This document shows positions 25,891 to 35,945 of a stretch of 64,000 bases of DNA, in pieces. The DNA comes from Lysobacterales bacterium (GTDB lineage Bacteria; Pseudomonadota; Gammaproteobacteria; Xanthomonadales; Ahniellaceae): NCBI GenBank assembly GCA_016721845.1, contig JADKHK010000013.1:310001-374000 (forward strand), in the 5' to 3' direction. Position 1 is the stretch's first letter; each line of letters opens with the position of its first letter. Both the position numbers and the translations under genes were made by a program. Under the pieces are notes generated by a model that did not search any database, was not told the DNA's origin, and was given only the letters and a program-made list of their open reading frames with translations.

Positions 25891-28800
25891 CTATTCGAAG
25901 CCGTCACCGAACAGCTCGATGGCGGTCAGCGTGAGTTCGACGTCACCGATGTTGTTGACGTCACCGGCAGCGACGTGCAGGCCGCCGCGCGTGGTCGTCT
26001 GGTACAGCGGGTGCGAAAACTCGAGCGTGTAGTCGCCGGGTTCGAGATCGGGCAAGTTGAACATCCCATTGCTGCCGTCGAACACGCGCACATGCGGGCC
26101 GGAGGCATTGACGGCATCGCGGATGAACACGAGGTCCAGCGGCTGGCCATTGCCGACGACGCGACCGACGATTCCGCCGACGCTGTTCGCAGCGACCAGC
26201 TCGATGTCGTCGACATAGAACTCGGATTCATTGTCGGCGGCGTCGCGCAGTTGCAGTTGCACGCGGATCATCGACGGGCGCGGCAGGGCGGACACATCCA
26301 TGCTGTAGGTCGGCGCATACGGGATCCAGCCGGTGTCGCTGCCGTCCGGCAGGCGCAGGCGCATTTCCGCGCCGACCGGGCTTTCCTTGTCGAATTCGAT
26401 GTGCGCACCGATCAGCGACTTGCTGGTGCGCGGGGCACCGCCTTCCAGCACGATTGAACCATTCGGCGCGGTCATGTCGGCCTTGCCGATCGCACAGAAC
26501 ACATCGCTGGCGGCGCCGGTACGTCCGTCCGCGGTCTGCGGAATCAGCTGGTAGCAATACGTCTCGCCGTCGACGCGGGCGCCGAGCACATGGCGGCCAT
26601 GCGCCGCGTCGGTATCGATGACTGCGGCGGTATTGCTGAGGATCAGGGTGCCGGGGCCGGACTTCACGATCGCCCGGTCGTAGCGCGGGTCGGTGTCGAA
26701 ACGCAGCACATGGGCATTCGCCGGCAGCGGCGCCTCGTCTTCGTGCTGGCTGAGCTGGGTCAGCACTTCGGCATGGCTGATGCGCGGCAGCGCGTCGTCG
26801 TCCGGACGCATCGGGTTCGCGCCCGCCGCAACCTCGGAGCCGTCGGTCTCGCCGCCCTCGTCGGTGTCGACCGAGCAGGGGTCGGTGCCGTGCAGGCGTT
26901 CCTGTGCGGTGCTCAGTCCGTCGCCATCGGCATCGATGCCGGCGCTCGCCGTCGTGGTCGTCGGATCAAGGCAGGCATGCGCGGCCTCGTAGCGATCGGG
27001 CAGCGTGTCGCCATCGGTGTCGGTCGCGGCATTGCGCACCGCGAAGCTGGTGGTCGTGCGCTGCACGACGCTGTCGGGGCCGTATCGGGTTTCGAGCACG
27101 ACGCGGTAGCTGCCGCGCACGCCGGGTTGCAGCGGATCATCGGGCAGGCCGGTCGGCGCGCCCTGGGTGCTCAGGTCGAGGTTGGCGAAGGCGGTGTCGA
27201 AGGCTTCCGGATTGAAGGCATCGGCGTTCACGCGCGGCTGCATCGGCGTCTCGACCACGAAGCCGTCCGGGCGTTCGACGCGCAGCAGGAAGCTGATGTC
27301 GTTCATCGACACCTTGCCCGCGCCATGGCCGCCGCCCTGGGCGGCATGGGCTTCGACCGGCTCGCCGAGTTCGAAACTGTCGAGCGGCGAACGGTCGTGT
27401 TCGGCGCGCGCGAACCGCAGCACCTGCGAGGGCGCCCGATGCTCGTCGACGATGACCCGCAGCGCGAGGTCGCTGCTGCCACCGGCCGAGCTGCCGACGA
27501 GGTCGATACGCCAGTCGCCGTTCGGGCCGCTGGCAAGCTGGAACACGCGCTCGCGCGGCGTGTCGACGATCGCGACGCCCGCACCGGACACGACTTCGCT
27601 GCCATCGGGGCGGAACAGGCGGATGCTGGTCGGCATGGTCGAGGCGGCGCTGCGCTGCACGCTGAAGTGCAGGGCGCCGGTATCGTTCAAGTAGGTGTCG
27701 TCGAGCAACAGGTGGGTCGACTGCGTCGTACCGGCCGGCACCTGCACCTGACGGGCCAGCAGCACGTGTTCGCGCGTCTGCGTCGCGTGCACGGCTTCGG
27801 CAGCGAGGTCCAGGGCGTCGCTGTCGACGCCGGTAGCGCCGACCGGAATGAAGTGGAAGTCGCCGCTGGCGGCGCGTGCAAAGGCATCCCACATGGGCTG
27901 GTCGGACTTGTTGCCGAGTGCCATGACGGCGATGCGCACCTTCTGGATCGCCTGCAGCAGCAGGGCGGTCGGCTCGCCTTCGCCTTCGCCGCCATTGGTG
28001 ATCAACAGGATTTCGCGCGGACCGCTGACCCCCGCCGTGTTGAACTGGGTCAAGGCCAGACGCACGCCGTCACCCGGCGCGCCCTTCGGATTCGCGGTCG
28101 GCGCCAGTGACGACAGCACCGATTCCAGGCTGGCGCGATGGGCGCTGCTCAACGGTGCCAGCGGCAGCAGCACGCTGGCATCGAGATCGGGTTCGACCCC
28201 GTTGCCGTAGTGCGCGATCAGCGAAAACATCGTGCTCGACGACATCCGCGCTGCGGCTTCGCGCACCTTCTGGATCGCCGGCAACAGCAGGCCGACCGGG
28301 TCCATGTCGCTGGACAGATCGAGGATCACGGTGACCTGGCGGGTCTGGGCACCGCCCACCGCATTCGCGATCGTGGTGGTCTGACCACCGGATTCGACGC
28401 TGAGCGCGAAGGGACCCGGGCCGGACAGGGTGGGGTGGCGGAATTGCACGCGATGGCCGTCGCCATCGGGGACGATACTTTCAATCGGCGCGTCGACGCC
28501 GCCGACCGCGATCTTCAGGATGCCGAGACCGGGGCGACTCGCAGCGCCATCGCTGCTGCCTTGGCGCAGCTTGATCGTGCCGACCGGCTGCGGGCCGGGT
28601 CCGGGTTCGGCCTGGTTGCCGACCAGGGTCACCGACGGCGCCAGCGGTGCCGGCAGGCAACGCATGCGCAGCACGCCGGGATAGGTGCCGTGCCAGCCGG
28701 AGACGATGACGAAGCCGCGCGTGTAGGGCTGGAAGCCCGGTTGCACGAAGCTGGTGTTCACCGAAGACGCGCGCCACTTGTAGAGCTTGCGCGGCGATTT

Positions 28801-30012
28801 GCCATCGGCACCGTTGGTCAGCACCAGGCTGATCAACGCATCCGGCGTCGGGGTCTGACCGCCATTGTTCAAGGGCAACAGGAACTGCGGCTGCACCGAG
28901 AACGACACTTCGCGTCCGGCCGGGCAAGCGCTGAGATCGAACACGCTGTAGTCGCCGCCCAGCTGCTGCGCATTCAATGCGATTTGCGCGACGCTGCCAT
29001 TGGCCGCGACCGTGGCGCTGAAGTCGATGCCGACCGGACCGAAGCTCATCAGGTTGTTCTGGCCGAGCACGGCCTGTTCATCGACGTAGGTGTAGCGCGC
29101 GCGCTGTTGCGCCGGAATCGCCAGCACGTTCAGGTCCTTCACCAGATTGGCAATGGTGAAGTCGTGATAGGCATTGGTGAAGCTGTGGGTCGGCGCGAAG
29201 ATCTGGATGGCCTGGCGCGTGATGTCGGCCGGATTCGGCGCATCGGTGTGGTCCTGCGCGATTTCCCACCAGGCGCGGATGAAGTCGGCGCCGCGGTAGG
29301 GTTCCTCGTTGAAGGTGCCGTATTGCTCCATCAAGTAGGTCCAGAACAGCGCGGCGCCGTAGCTGGCCGTCCACAGCGCGCGGTCCGGGTTGTCGAGATA
29401 GCTGTCGGCCTCGCCGAGGAAGGGTGCGGCGCAACTCGCACCGGGATTCAGATCGAGGTCGAAATAGATCTTGTCCTGCATCGCGCGCGCCATGCCCTCG
29501 CAGACAGTCTTGCCGAAGGTGCCGCCGCAGCCGTTGACCGAGCCGGCGCCCGCATTGATGTAGGCGTATTCGACGTGGTGGAAGAGTTCATGCCCGAGGA
29601 TCATGCGATTGCACGAGGCCGAGCGGTTGCGGAAGAAGTCGGACGGCATGGTGATCGCCGACGGATTGGCCAGGCCGTTGTCGCAGTCGTCGGCGGCGTT
29701 CGCAGGATTGCCGCAGGCCCAGAACGGCACATCGCCCGGGCTGGTGCTGAAGTAGGGCGCGAGGAAGCCGAGATCGACATAACCGTCGTGGTAGCCAAGC
29801 GGATTGCCCTGGCTCTCGACGCCGGTGCGGTCGAGCGCGTCGGCATTGCTCTGGATCAGCGCCGGCGGCATGTAATGCACGGAGTAGATGTTGTCGTCGT
29901 AGCGCAGCCGGTACAGGCCGTTGTCGCTGTCGATGGTGTCCGGCAGGTTCGGCGGCCCGGCCGATACAGTCATCGCGACAAAGGCGGCGAGGAGAGGGAG
30001 GAAGATGCGCAT
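25891..30012 (-). CDS. Giant secreted zincin + VWA-like protein (CLCA-like architecture)
   Basis: 1373 residues, exported (signal about 1-18). The N-terminal third has a metalloprotease-like site HELFHH (141-146, GHELFHHVEY) followed by WTASYGAALFWTYL. A von Willebrand A-like domain follows (about 555-760, starting VTVILDLSSDMDP), whose metal site is DLSSD rather than DxSxS. Then come a beta-sandwich region, thrombospondin-3-like calcium loops (DTDGDTLPDRYE, DADGDGLSTAQE; about 1035-1090), a further sandwich domain, and a carboxypeptidase-regulatory-like repeat (GIVGRVVGNGQPLDLVFI). It ends ELFGDGFE. Zincin plus VWA order recalls animal CLCA proteins. Function unknown; possibly adhesion or proteolysis outside the cell. 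Confidence 0.85.
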   Translation of the reverse strand: MRIFLPLLAAFVAMTVSAGPPNLPDTIDSDNGLYRLRYDDNIYSVHYMPPALIQSNADALDRTGVESQGNPLGYHDGYVDLGFLAPYFSTSPGDVPFWACGNPANAADDCDNGLANPSAITMPSDFFRNRSASCNRMILGHELFHHVEYAYINAGAGSVNGCGGTFGKTVCEGMARAMQDKIYFDLDLNPGASCAAPFLGEADSYLDNPDRALWTASYGAALFWTYLMEQYGTFNEEPYRGADFIRAWWEIAQDHTDAPNPADITRQAIQIFAPTHSFTNAYHDFTIANLVKDLNVLAIPAQQRARYTYVDEQAVLGQNNLMSFGPVGIDFSATVAANGSVAQIALNAQQLGGDYSVFDLSACPAGREVSFSVQPQFLLPLNNGGQTPTPDALISLVLTNGADGKSPRKLYKWRASSVNTSFVQPGFQPYTRGFVIVSGWHGTYPGVLRMRCLPAPLAPSVTLVGNQAEPGPGPQPVGTIKLRQGSSDGAASRPGLGILKIAVGGVDAPIESIVPDGDGHRVQFRHPTLSGPGPFALSVESGGQTTTIANAVGGAQTRQVTVILDLSSDMDPVGLLLPAIQKVREAAARMSSSTMFSLIAHYGNGVEPDLDASVLLPLAPLSSAHRASLESVLSSLAPTANPKGAPGDGVRLALTQFNTAGVSGPREILLITNGGEGEGEPTALLLQAIQKVRIAVMALGNKSDQPMWDAFARAASGDFHFIPVGATGVDSDALDLAAEAVHATQTREHVLLARQVQVPAGTTQSTHLLLDDTYLNDTGALHFSVQRSAASTMPTSIRLFRPDGSEVVSGAGVAIVDTPRERVFQLASGPNGDWRIDLVGSSAGGSSDLALRVIVDEHRAPSQVLRFARAEHDRSPLDSFELGEPVEAHAAQGGGHGAGKVSMNDISFLLRVERPDGFVVETPMQPRVNADAFNPEAFDTAFANLDLSTQGAPTGLPDDPLQPGVRGSYRVVLETRYGPDSVVQRTTTSFAVRNAATDTDGDTLPDRYEAAHACLDPTTTTASAGIDADGDGLSTAQERLHGTDPCSVDTDEGGETDGSEVAAGANPMRPDDDALPRISHAEVLTQLSQHEDEAPLPANAHVLRFDTDPRYDRAIVKSGPGTLILSNTAAVIDTDAAHGRHVLGARVDGETYCYQLIPQTADGRTGAASDVFCAIGKADMTAPNGSIVLEGGAPRTSKSLIGAHIEFDKESPVGAEMRLRLPDGSDTGWIPYAPTYSMDVSALPRPSMIRVQLQLRDAADNESEFYVDDIELVAANSVGGIVGRVVGNGQPLDLVFIRDAVNASGPHVRVFDGSNGMFNLPDLEPGDYTLEFSHPLYQTTTRGGLHVAAGDVNNIGDVELTLTAIELFGDGFE

Positions 30013-30120
30013 GGCCGTGATCCTGCTGGGAGGGTTACCCGCACATACGGAGCGGACCGCGCCCGCGGATCATGTCGATCCGAGCCGCTATCATCCGCGT
30101 CCCGAATGACGTGTCCGATC

Positions 30121-30870
30121 ATGGTTCTGAACCTCGCCGCCTATCACTTCGTCGCGATCGCCGATGCCGATGCGCTGGCCGACCGGTTGCGCGAACGCCT
30201 GACCGCAGATGCGCTGCGCGGCACGGTCCTGGTCACGCCCGAGGGCATCAACCTGTTCCTGGCCGGCGCGCCGGATGTCTTGCGGGGTGTCGTGGCATGG
30301 TTGCGCAGCGACGCCCGCTTCGCCGACTTGGTCGTGAAATGGAGCGAGAGCGAACACCTGCCGTTCAAGCGCCTGCGCGTGAAGCGCAAGCGCGAGATCA
30401 TCACCTTTCGCAAGGACGGGCTGGATCCGGTCGCGGCGCGTGCACCGGTGGTCGATCCACCCACGCTGAAGCGATGGCTCGAACAGGGGCGTGACGATGC
30501 CGGCCGCGAGCTCGTGCTGGTCGACACCCGCAATGTGCAGGAGATCGATCACGGCACGTTCGAAGGCGCCCTGACCCTGCCGATCGCCAAGTTCACCGAA
30601 CTCCCGGACGCCCTGGAGCCGCATCGCGAGGCATTGCGCGACAAGACCATCGTCAGTTTCTGCACCGGCGGCATCCGTTGCGAAAAAGCCGCGATCTGGA
30701 TGCAGCAGGCCGGCTACGAACACGTGCGCCAGCTTGACGGCGGCATCCTCGGCTACTTCGAGCAGGTCGGCGGCTACGGGTATCGCGACCGCTGCTTCGT
30801 GTTCGATGAGCGGGTCGCGCTCGATCCGGCCTTGAAACCGCTGCACGACGAACCCATCGCTGCGGTCTGA
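30121..30870 (+). CDS. trhO: tRNA uridine 5-hydroxylase / rhodanese-like protein, short form (TrhO/YceA family)
   Basis: 249 residues. An N-terminal domain (about 1-95: AYHFVAIADADALADRL, VLVTPEGINLFLAG) precedes a rhodanese domain (about 115-230) with the active Cys in SFCTGGIRCEKAAIWM and a final GYFEQVGGYGYRDRCFVFDER. TrhO hydroxylates U34 of certain tRNAs using oxygen. This version stops about 20 residues after the rhodanese domain, so it lacks the cysteine-rich C-terminal extension of E. coli TrhO. The ATG at 30121 starts MVLNLAAYHF; one at 30106 is also in frame. Confidence 0.87.
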   Translation: MVLNLAAYHFVAIADADALADRLRERLTADALRGTVLVTPEGINLFLAGAPDVLRGVVAWLRSDARFADLVVKWSESEHLPFKRLRVKRKREIITFRKDGLDPVAARAPVVDPPTLKRWLEQGRDDAGRELVLVDTRNVQEIDHGTFEGALTLPIAKFTELPDALEPHREALRDKTIVSFCTGGIRCEKAAIWMQQAGYEHVRQLDGGILGYFEQVGGYGYRDRCFVFDERVALDPALKPLHDEPIAAV

Positions 30871-30904
30871 CCGCCATCCGGGTGGTCCGTAACGGAGTTT
30901 GCAC

Positions 30905-31420
30905 ATGACCATCCAGATCCACGACGCCTCGCTGCCGTACCTCGCCCGCTTCCTGCGCGCGCTCGACCGCATGATCGACAAGGCCGCCGCGTTCGCCGAA
31001 GCCAAGCAGGGCAAGTCTGCCGTCAGTGTCGAGGCGTCGCTGATCAACGCCCGCCTCGCGCCCGACATGTTCGCGTTCGCGCGCCAGGTGCAGATCGCGA
31101 CCGACATGGCCAAGGGTTGCGCCGCGCGCCTCGCGAATGTCGAAGTGCCGAAGTACGACGACACCGAGACCACGTTCGCCGAACTGAAGGCGCGCATCGC
31201 CAGGACGGTCGCCTTCATCGAGAGCTTCAAGTCCGACCAGCTCGATGGCGCCGAAGCGCGTACGATCCAGCTCAAGACCGGCGGTCGCGAGGTCACCTTC
31301 ACGGGCAGCGACTACCTGTTCGGTTTCGTCTACCCGAACGTGTTCTTCCACCTGACCACGGCTTACAACATCCTGCGTCACAACGGCGTGGAACTCGGCA
31401 AGATGGACTTGCTCGGCTGA
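30905..31420 (+). CDS. DUF1993 family protein
   Basis: About 171 residues, four-helix-bundle-like, matching the DUF1993 pattern (LPYLARFLRALDRMIDKAAAF at the start, YLFGFVYPNVFFHLTTAYNI and LRHNGVELGKMDLLG at the end). The function of the family is unknown; it is distantly like the DinB fold. The ATG at 30905 has GGAG eight bases upstream. It follows trhO by 34 bases, possibly in one transcript. Confidence 0.85.
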   Translation: MTIQIHDASLPYLARFLRALDRMIDKAAAFAEAKQGKSAVSVEASLINARLAPDMFAFARQVQIATDMAKGCAARLANVEVPKYDDTETTFAELKARIARTVAFIESFKSDQLDGAEARTIQLKTGGREVTFTGSDYLFGFVYPNVFFHLTTAYNILRHNGVELGKMDLLG

Positions 31421-31522
31421 GTCCGAACGGGCCGGGCGGCGTGGTCACGCGCGCCCGGCGAACTCCTGCGGTACGATCGGCATTCGGTCACATTCGTTTG
31501 CCGGAACTCAGGGGATTCGTTC

Positions 31523-34500
31523 ATGAAATCGAAGTTCGCACGTGCACCGCTCGCTCTTGCCGTTTCCATGTTGCTGTCGCAGTCGGCCGGTGCCGCTCTG
31601 TTCGAGCCGATCGATCTCTCGCTGGCGCCCGCGTCCAAGAAGAATGCGGTGGCAGACGCCACGCCCCGCCTGAGCATTCCGATGCGGCCGCTGCTTGCCG
31701 GCTACGACGCCAAGAAGCTCGATCCCGAATCGATCGCGCGTGCTCACCTCGGCATGATGTTCTCGCAGCAGGATGCGGCCAAGGTGTCGCTGGAGGCGTT
31801 CGAGCTGAGTTCGGTCAGCGGGCTCGAGAACGGTGCGAACCTGGTCCAGTTCAAGCGTCGCGTGAACGGCATAGAAGTGTTCCGCGAAGACGTCGGCCTG
31901 CTGCTCGATGGCGAGGCGCGACTGGTGGCCTTCCGCGGTCGCGGTGCCTTGCTCGCGTCGGCATCGGCCAAGTCGTTGGCGGTCTTTGGTCTGTCCGCAG
32001 TGGACGCCGCGGCCGTCGCGCTCTCCGATTACGGTTACGACTCGGCGGTCATCAAGCAGTCGCTGCAGACGGGACGCAGCGAAGGCGACTACCAGTGGTA
32101 CGACACCCAGCGCGGGCTGCGTAGTGCTGCCGGTGCGGTGAATTACCAGCCGGTGCGCACCAAGCCGGTCTATTTCCCGACTGCGGATGCCGGCTTGGTG
32201 CCGGCGTACTACGTCGAAACCCAGGTCCAGCCGGACGAGCACATGTCGGCGGAGTACTACGCCCATGTCATCAGCGCGGTCGACGGGCGGGTGTTGTTCC
32301 GTCACAGCCAGCAGGCCGATGGCACGCCGACGCCGGACACTTACACCTATCGCGTCTGGGGCGAAGCGACCGCGGATGGCTGGCCGCAGCCGTCGCCTTA
32401 TGGCCGCAACGATATTCCGCATCCGACCGGCTTGCCGGGCTTCATCCCGTCGTTCGTCGCGCAGACCGACGTCACCATCCGCAACAAGCCGTTCTCGATG
32501 AACGATCCCTGGTTGCCCGCGGCGACCAGTGTGACCACCGGCAACAACGCCGACGGGTATGCCGACCTGGCCGAGCCGGATGGCTTCGATGTCGGCGACC
32601 TGCGTGCAACGACCACGGCCGCGAACCAGTTCCTGCACACCTACAACACGGCGTCGGCGCCCAACGTGTCGAACACCCAGATCATGGCGTCGGTGGTGCA
32701 GCAGTTCTACTGGAACAACTGGCTGCACGACGATTACTACGACTCGGGATTTGCCGAGGTCGACGGCAATGCCCAGAACAACAACTTCGGTCGCGGCGGT
32801 CTCGGCAGCGACCGCATCAAGTCGGAAGGTCAGGACAACACCGGAACCTGTGCGCCGAGTTGTGCCAACAACGCGAACATGTCGACGCCGGCCGATGGCG
32901 CCTCGCCGCGCATGCAGATGTATGTGTTCTCGGGGGTGTCGATTTCGACGCTCACGGTCAACGGTGGCCCGAACTACACCGTCGGCGTATCGGGCACGTT
33001 TGGTGCCCAGAGCTTCAACGTGACCGCCGGCATCGTGCAGGCGCTGGACGCCGCCACGGGTGCGATCCCGTCGACGACCGACGGTTGCACGGCGTTGACC
33101 AATGCCGCCCAGGTCACGGGCAAGATCGCTTTCGTCGACCGTGGTGAATGCGGATTTGCGGTCAAGGCCAAGGTCGCTCAGGATGCCGGTGCGGTGGGCG
33201 TCATCATCGGCAACGTGGCCGGCTCCGGAAGTCCGGGCACGGCGCCCGGGATGGGGGGTACCGATGCCACGGTGACGATCGGTGCCCTGTCGCTGAATTT
33301 TGCCGATGCGGAGTCGATCCGCACCATCCTCGGCGACGCCAACCCGGACACGGCCAACATGCAGCGTCAGGTCGGCGTCGGTCGTGACGGTACCCAGGAC
33401 GGTGCGGTCATCGCGCATGAATGGGGTCATTACCTCAGCAATCGCCTGGTCGCCAACTCGAGCGGCCTGTCGAACAATCAGGGTCGCTCGATGGGCGAGG
33501 GCTGGGGCGATTTCAGTGCCCTGATGGCGATGGTCAAGGAAGAGGATCGCGCCGGCGGACCCGCTCCGGATTTCTCGGATCTCTACACGATCGGCAGTTA
33601 TGCCTCGGGCAATTCCTACTTCGCGATCCGTCGCTATCCGTATTCGACCCAGCTCGGCAAGAACCCGCTGATGTTCAGGCACATCACCAATGGCGTGACC
33701 TTGCCGGCCAGTCCGGCACCGGCGTTCGGTGCCGATGGCGGGAGCAATTCGGAAGTGCACAACGCCGGTGAAGTCTGGACCGCAGCGCTGTGGGAATGCT
33801 ACGCCGGGCTGCTCAACGACACGCCGCGCCTGACGTTCCAGCAAGCCCGCCAGCGCATGAAGGGATACCTGGTGGCCGGCCTCAAGCTGACGCCCCCGGC
33901 ACCGACCTTCACCGAGGCCCGCGACGGTGTCCTCGCAGCCATCATTGCCCAGGATGCGACCGACTTCCAGATTTGCGCGGCGGGCTTCGCCAAGCGCGGC
34001 ATGGGCATGCTCGCCGTGTCGCCGCCGCGTGACTCGACCGACCACGCCGGCGCCGTCGAGGACAGCACCATCGGTGCCGACCTGGCCACCACGGCGCTGT
34101 CTGCGGACGACAATGCCTCCTGCGACAATGACGGCTACATCGATCTGAACGAGGCGGGCGGCGTCACGGTCGATGTGCGCAATTCCGGCTGGGCATCACT
34201 GGCCGGCGGCACGCTGACGGTGACGTCGAGTCATCCGGGTCTGGCCTTCACCGGCTCGAATCCGGCGGCACTGGCGGCCAGCATTCCGTATGCGACCCAG
34301 ACCTTGAATCTGCCGGTGCAATTGAATTCGCTCCCGGGCTCGGGCGTGATTCAGCTGACGGCGACACCGAATGGCGCGATCGTTTCGCCCCCCGGCACCG
34401 CGCAGACAATCTTCGTCCGCGTCGGCGCCAATGACGTGTTGTCGAGTACCGCGACCGAACGCTTCGATGCCAGCAACATCGGCTGGACCACGCAGTTGGC

Positions 34501-35062
34501 CGACGGTGCCGGTTCGAACTTCCTGTGGCGCCAGTCGACACTGGATGCCACCGGCAATCGGGTTGCTCTGGGTCCGGACAGCGGTTCTTCGGGTACCACC
34601 GGCTTCGTCACTCCGGCCATCGCGGTCGGTGCCGGTCCGTTCTCGATCACGCTGACCCACCGCTACCAGTTCGAAGGTGGAACCGTGGCCGACCCGACCC
34701 TCTGGGATGGCGGCCAAATCCAGATCAGCACCGATAACGGCGCGACCTGGACGTCGATCGGTGGTGCTGCCTACGACGGTTCGATCAATGGCAACTCGGG
34801 CAACCCCATGCAGGGACAGCCCGTGTTTGCGGGCACCAGCACCGGTTATCCGGCGACCATGGTCGACACCATCAATCTCGGCACGACCTATGCCAACAGC
34901 ACGGTCAAGCTGCGCTTCGCCATCGGTACCGATGGCGGCGCGGGTGCGCCGGGTTGGGAACTGCATACGGTGGCCTTGACCGGCACCAACGCACCGTTCA
35001 CCGACCTCGTCCCGGAAACCCTGCCTTGCGGTGAAGCGGTGTTCGGCAACGGCTTCGAGTAA
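31523..35062 (+). CDS. Secreted M36 (fungalysin) metalloprotease with PA insert and GFE tail
   Basis: 1179 residues. Signal peptide (1-24, ending AGA), FTP-type propeptide (about 60-250), then the M36 catalytic domain. A protease-associated (PA) domain (about 480-600, GKIAFVDRGECGFAVKAKVA) is inserted before the zinc site HEWGHYLSNR (His632, Glu633, His636); the third ligand is in SMGEGWGDFSAL. After it come FN3-like and CARDB-like segments and a beta-sandwich module (about 960-1160, GFVTPAIAVGAGPFSITLTH). It ends PCGEAVFGNGFE. Very likely an extracellular protease activated by removal of the propeptide. Confidence 0.94.
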   Translation: MKSKFARAPLALAVSMLLSQSAGAALFEPIDLSLAPASKKNAVADATPRLSIPMRPLLAGYDAKKLDPESIARAHLGMMFSQQDAAKVSLEAFELSSVSGLENGANLVQFKRRVNGIEVFREDVGLLLDGEARLVAFRGRGALLASASAKSLAVFGLSAVDAAAVALSDYGYDSAVIKQSLQTGRSEGDYQWYDTQRGLRSAAGAVNYQPVRTKPVYFPTADAGLVPAYYVETQVQPDEHMSAEYYAHVISAVDGRVLFRHSQQADGTPTPDTYTYRVWGEATADGWPQPSPYGRNDIPHPTGLPGFIPSFVAQTDVTIRNKPFSMNDPWLPAATSVTTGNNADGYADLAEPDGFDVGDLRATTTAANQFLHTYNTASAPNVSNTQIMASVVQQFYWNNWLHDDYYDSGFAEVDGNAQNNNFGRGGLGSDRIKSEGQDNTGTCAPSCANNANMSTPADGASPRMQMYVFSGVSISTLTVNGGPNYTVGVSGTFGAQSFNVTAGIVQALDAATGAIPSTTDGCTALTNAAQVTGKIAFVDRGECGFAVKAKVAQDAGAVGVIIGNVAGSGSPGTAPGMGGTDATVTIGALSLNFADAESIRTILGDANPDTANMQRQVGVGRDGTQDGAVIAHEWGHYLSNRLVANSSGLSNNQGRSMGEGWGDFSALMAMVKEEDRAGGPAPDFSDLYTIGSYASGNSYFAIRRYPYSTQLGKNPLMFRHITNGVTLPASPAPAFGADGGSNSEVHNAGEVWTAALWECYAGLLNDTPRLTFQQARQRMKGYLVAGLKLTPPAPTFTEARDGVLAAIIAQDATDFQICAAGFAKRGMGMLAVSPPRDSTDHAGAVEDSTIGADLATTALSADDNASCDNDGYIDLNEAGGVTVDVRNSGWASLAGGTLTVTSSHPGLAFTGSNPAALAASIPYATQTLNLPVQLNSLPGSGVIQLTATPNGAIVSPPGTAQTIFVRVGANDVLSSTATERFDASNIGWTTQLADGAGSNFLWRQSTLDATGNRVALGPDSGSSGTTGFVTPAIAVGAGPFSITLTHRYQFEGGTVADPTLWDGGQIQISTDNGATWTSIGGAAYDGSINGNSGNPMQGQPVFAGTSTGYPATMVDTINLGTTYANSTVKLRFAIGTDGGAGAPGWELHTVALTGTNAPFTDLVPETLPCGEAVFGNGFE

Positions 35063-35073
35063 GTCGATCCATC

Positions 35074-35099
35074 CCCCGGCGATCGCAAGGTCGCCGGGG
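35074..35099. terminator. Hairpin between convergent fungalysin and TRIC genes
   Basis: A 9-bp perfect stem, CCCCGGCGA (35074-35082) and TCGCCGGGG (35091-35099), with an 8-base loop, 12 bases after the fungalysin stop and ahead of a convergent gene. No T run, so only a plausible terminator. Confidence 0.5.
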
Positions 35100-35144
35100 C
35101 GTCCAGGAATCCGGCGTTCGAATTCGATCGGGCGATGCAGCCAG

Positions 35145-35762
35145 TCAACGATCCGGGCGGTGCGTCGACAGCACGTCCGGCATCTGCAGGCCGCGGTGGA
35201 TGACGACGGCGCGGAACGCGAAGATGAAGAGCAGGGCGGCCGGGCTGGCCCACGCGGCGCCCGGCCAGAACGTGCGCAATGCGATGTACAGCGCGCCACC
35301 GAGCAGGATCGGCGTGGCGTAGATCTCGCGTGACATCAGCAGGGTCGGGCGCCCGGCGAGCACGTCGCGGGCGATGCCGCCGCCGATGCTGGTCCAGACG
35401 CCGAGCATCACCGCCAGCGGTGCGGCATGGCCGAGGCCGAGCACTTTTTCCGTCGCCGCAATCGCGAACAGTGCGGCGCCAAAGCCGTCGAGATACAGCA
35501 GCAAGGTCTGCGTGCGTTCGAACGGGCGCACGATGAAGAAAGTCAGCAGCGCCGAGCCGGCCGCGACCCAGACATAGTTGAAGTCGCCGATCCAGAACAC
35601 CGGCACGTCGAGGATCAGGTCGCGCACCGTGCCGCCGCCGAGTGCGGTGACGATGCCGAGCACGAGTGCGCCGAACACGTCGATGCAGTCGCGGCGCAAC
35701 GCCAGTACGCCGGTGATCGCGAACACCGCAGTGCCGATCATGCTGATGGAGTAGAGCAACAT
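35145..35762 (-). CDS. Trimeric intracellular cation (TRIC) channel family protein (YadS/UPF0126-like)
   Basis: A 205-residue inner-membrane protein with about seven hydrophobic helices arranged as an internal repeat. Each half carries the TRIC glycine signature: TALGGGTVRDLI in the first and SIGGGIARDVLA in the second. Bacterial TRIC proteins form trimeric cation (mainly potassium) channels. No operon partner is visible. Confidence 0.9.
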   Translation of the reverse strand: MLLYSISMIGTAVFAITGVLALRRDCIDVFGALVLGIVTALGGGTVRDLILDVPVFWIGDFNYVWVAAGSALLTFFIVRPFERTQTLLLYLDGFGAALFAIAATEKVLGLGHAAPLAVMLGVWTSIGGGIARDVLAGRPTLLMSREIYATPILLGGALYIALRTFWPGAAWASPAALLFIFAFRAVVIHRGLQMPDVLSTHRPDR

Positions 35763-35945
35763 GGATGGGATGGCCGCCGGTGTGTGGGATGCGCGGTGTG
35801 CGCTCAGGCCTCGCCGTTCGGCAAGGTGTGGTCGACTGTCAGGTGAATCGCATCATCTCAGGTACCGCAATGCCGAATGCCAACACCAGCCTTCCCGTCG
35901 ATTCGATGTCGAGCGCCTGGGTTGTGGCAAAAGCGCCGCACCGAC

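Noticed and set aside
28138..30120. A plus-strand frame running into trhO that would give a 910-residue fusion.
   Set aside because: The upstream part is antisense to the zincin+VWA gene. Only the portion from 30121 has family similarity.
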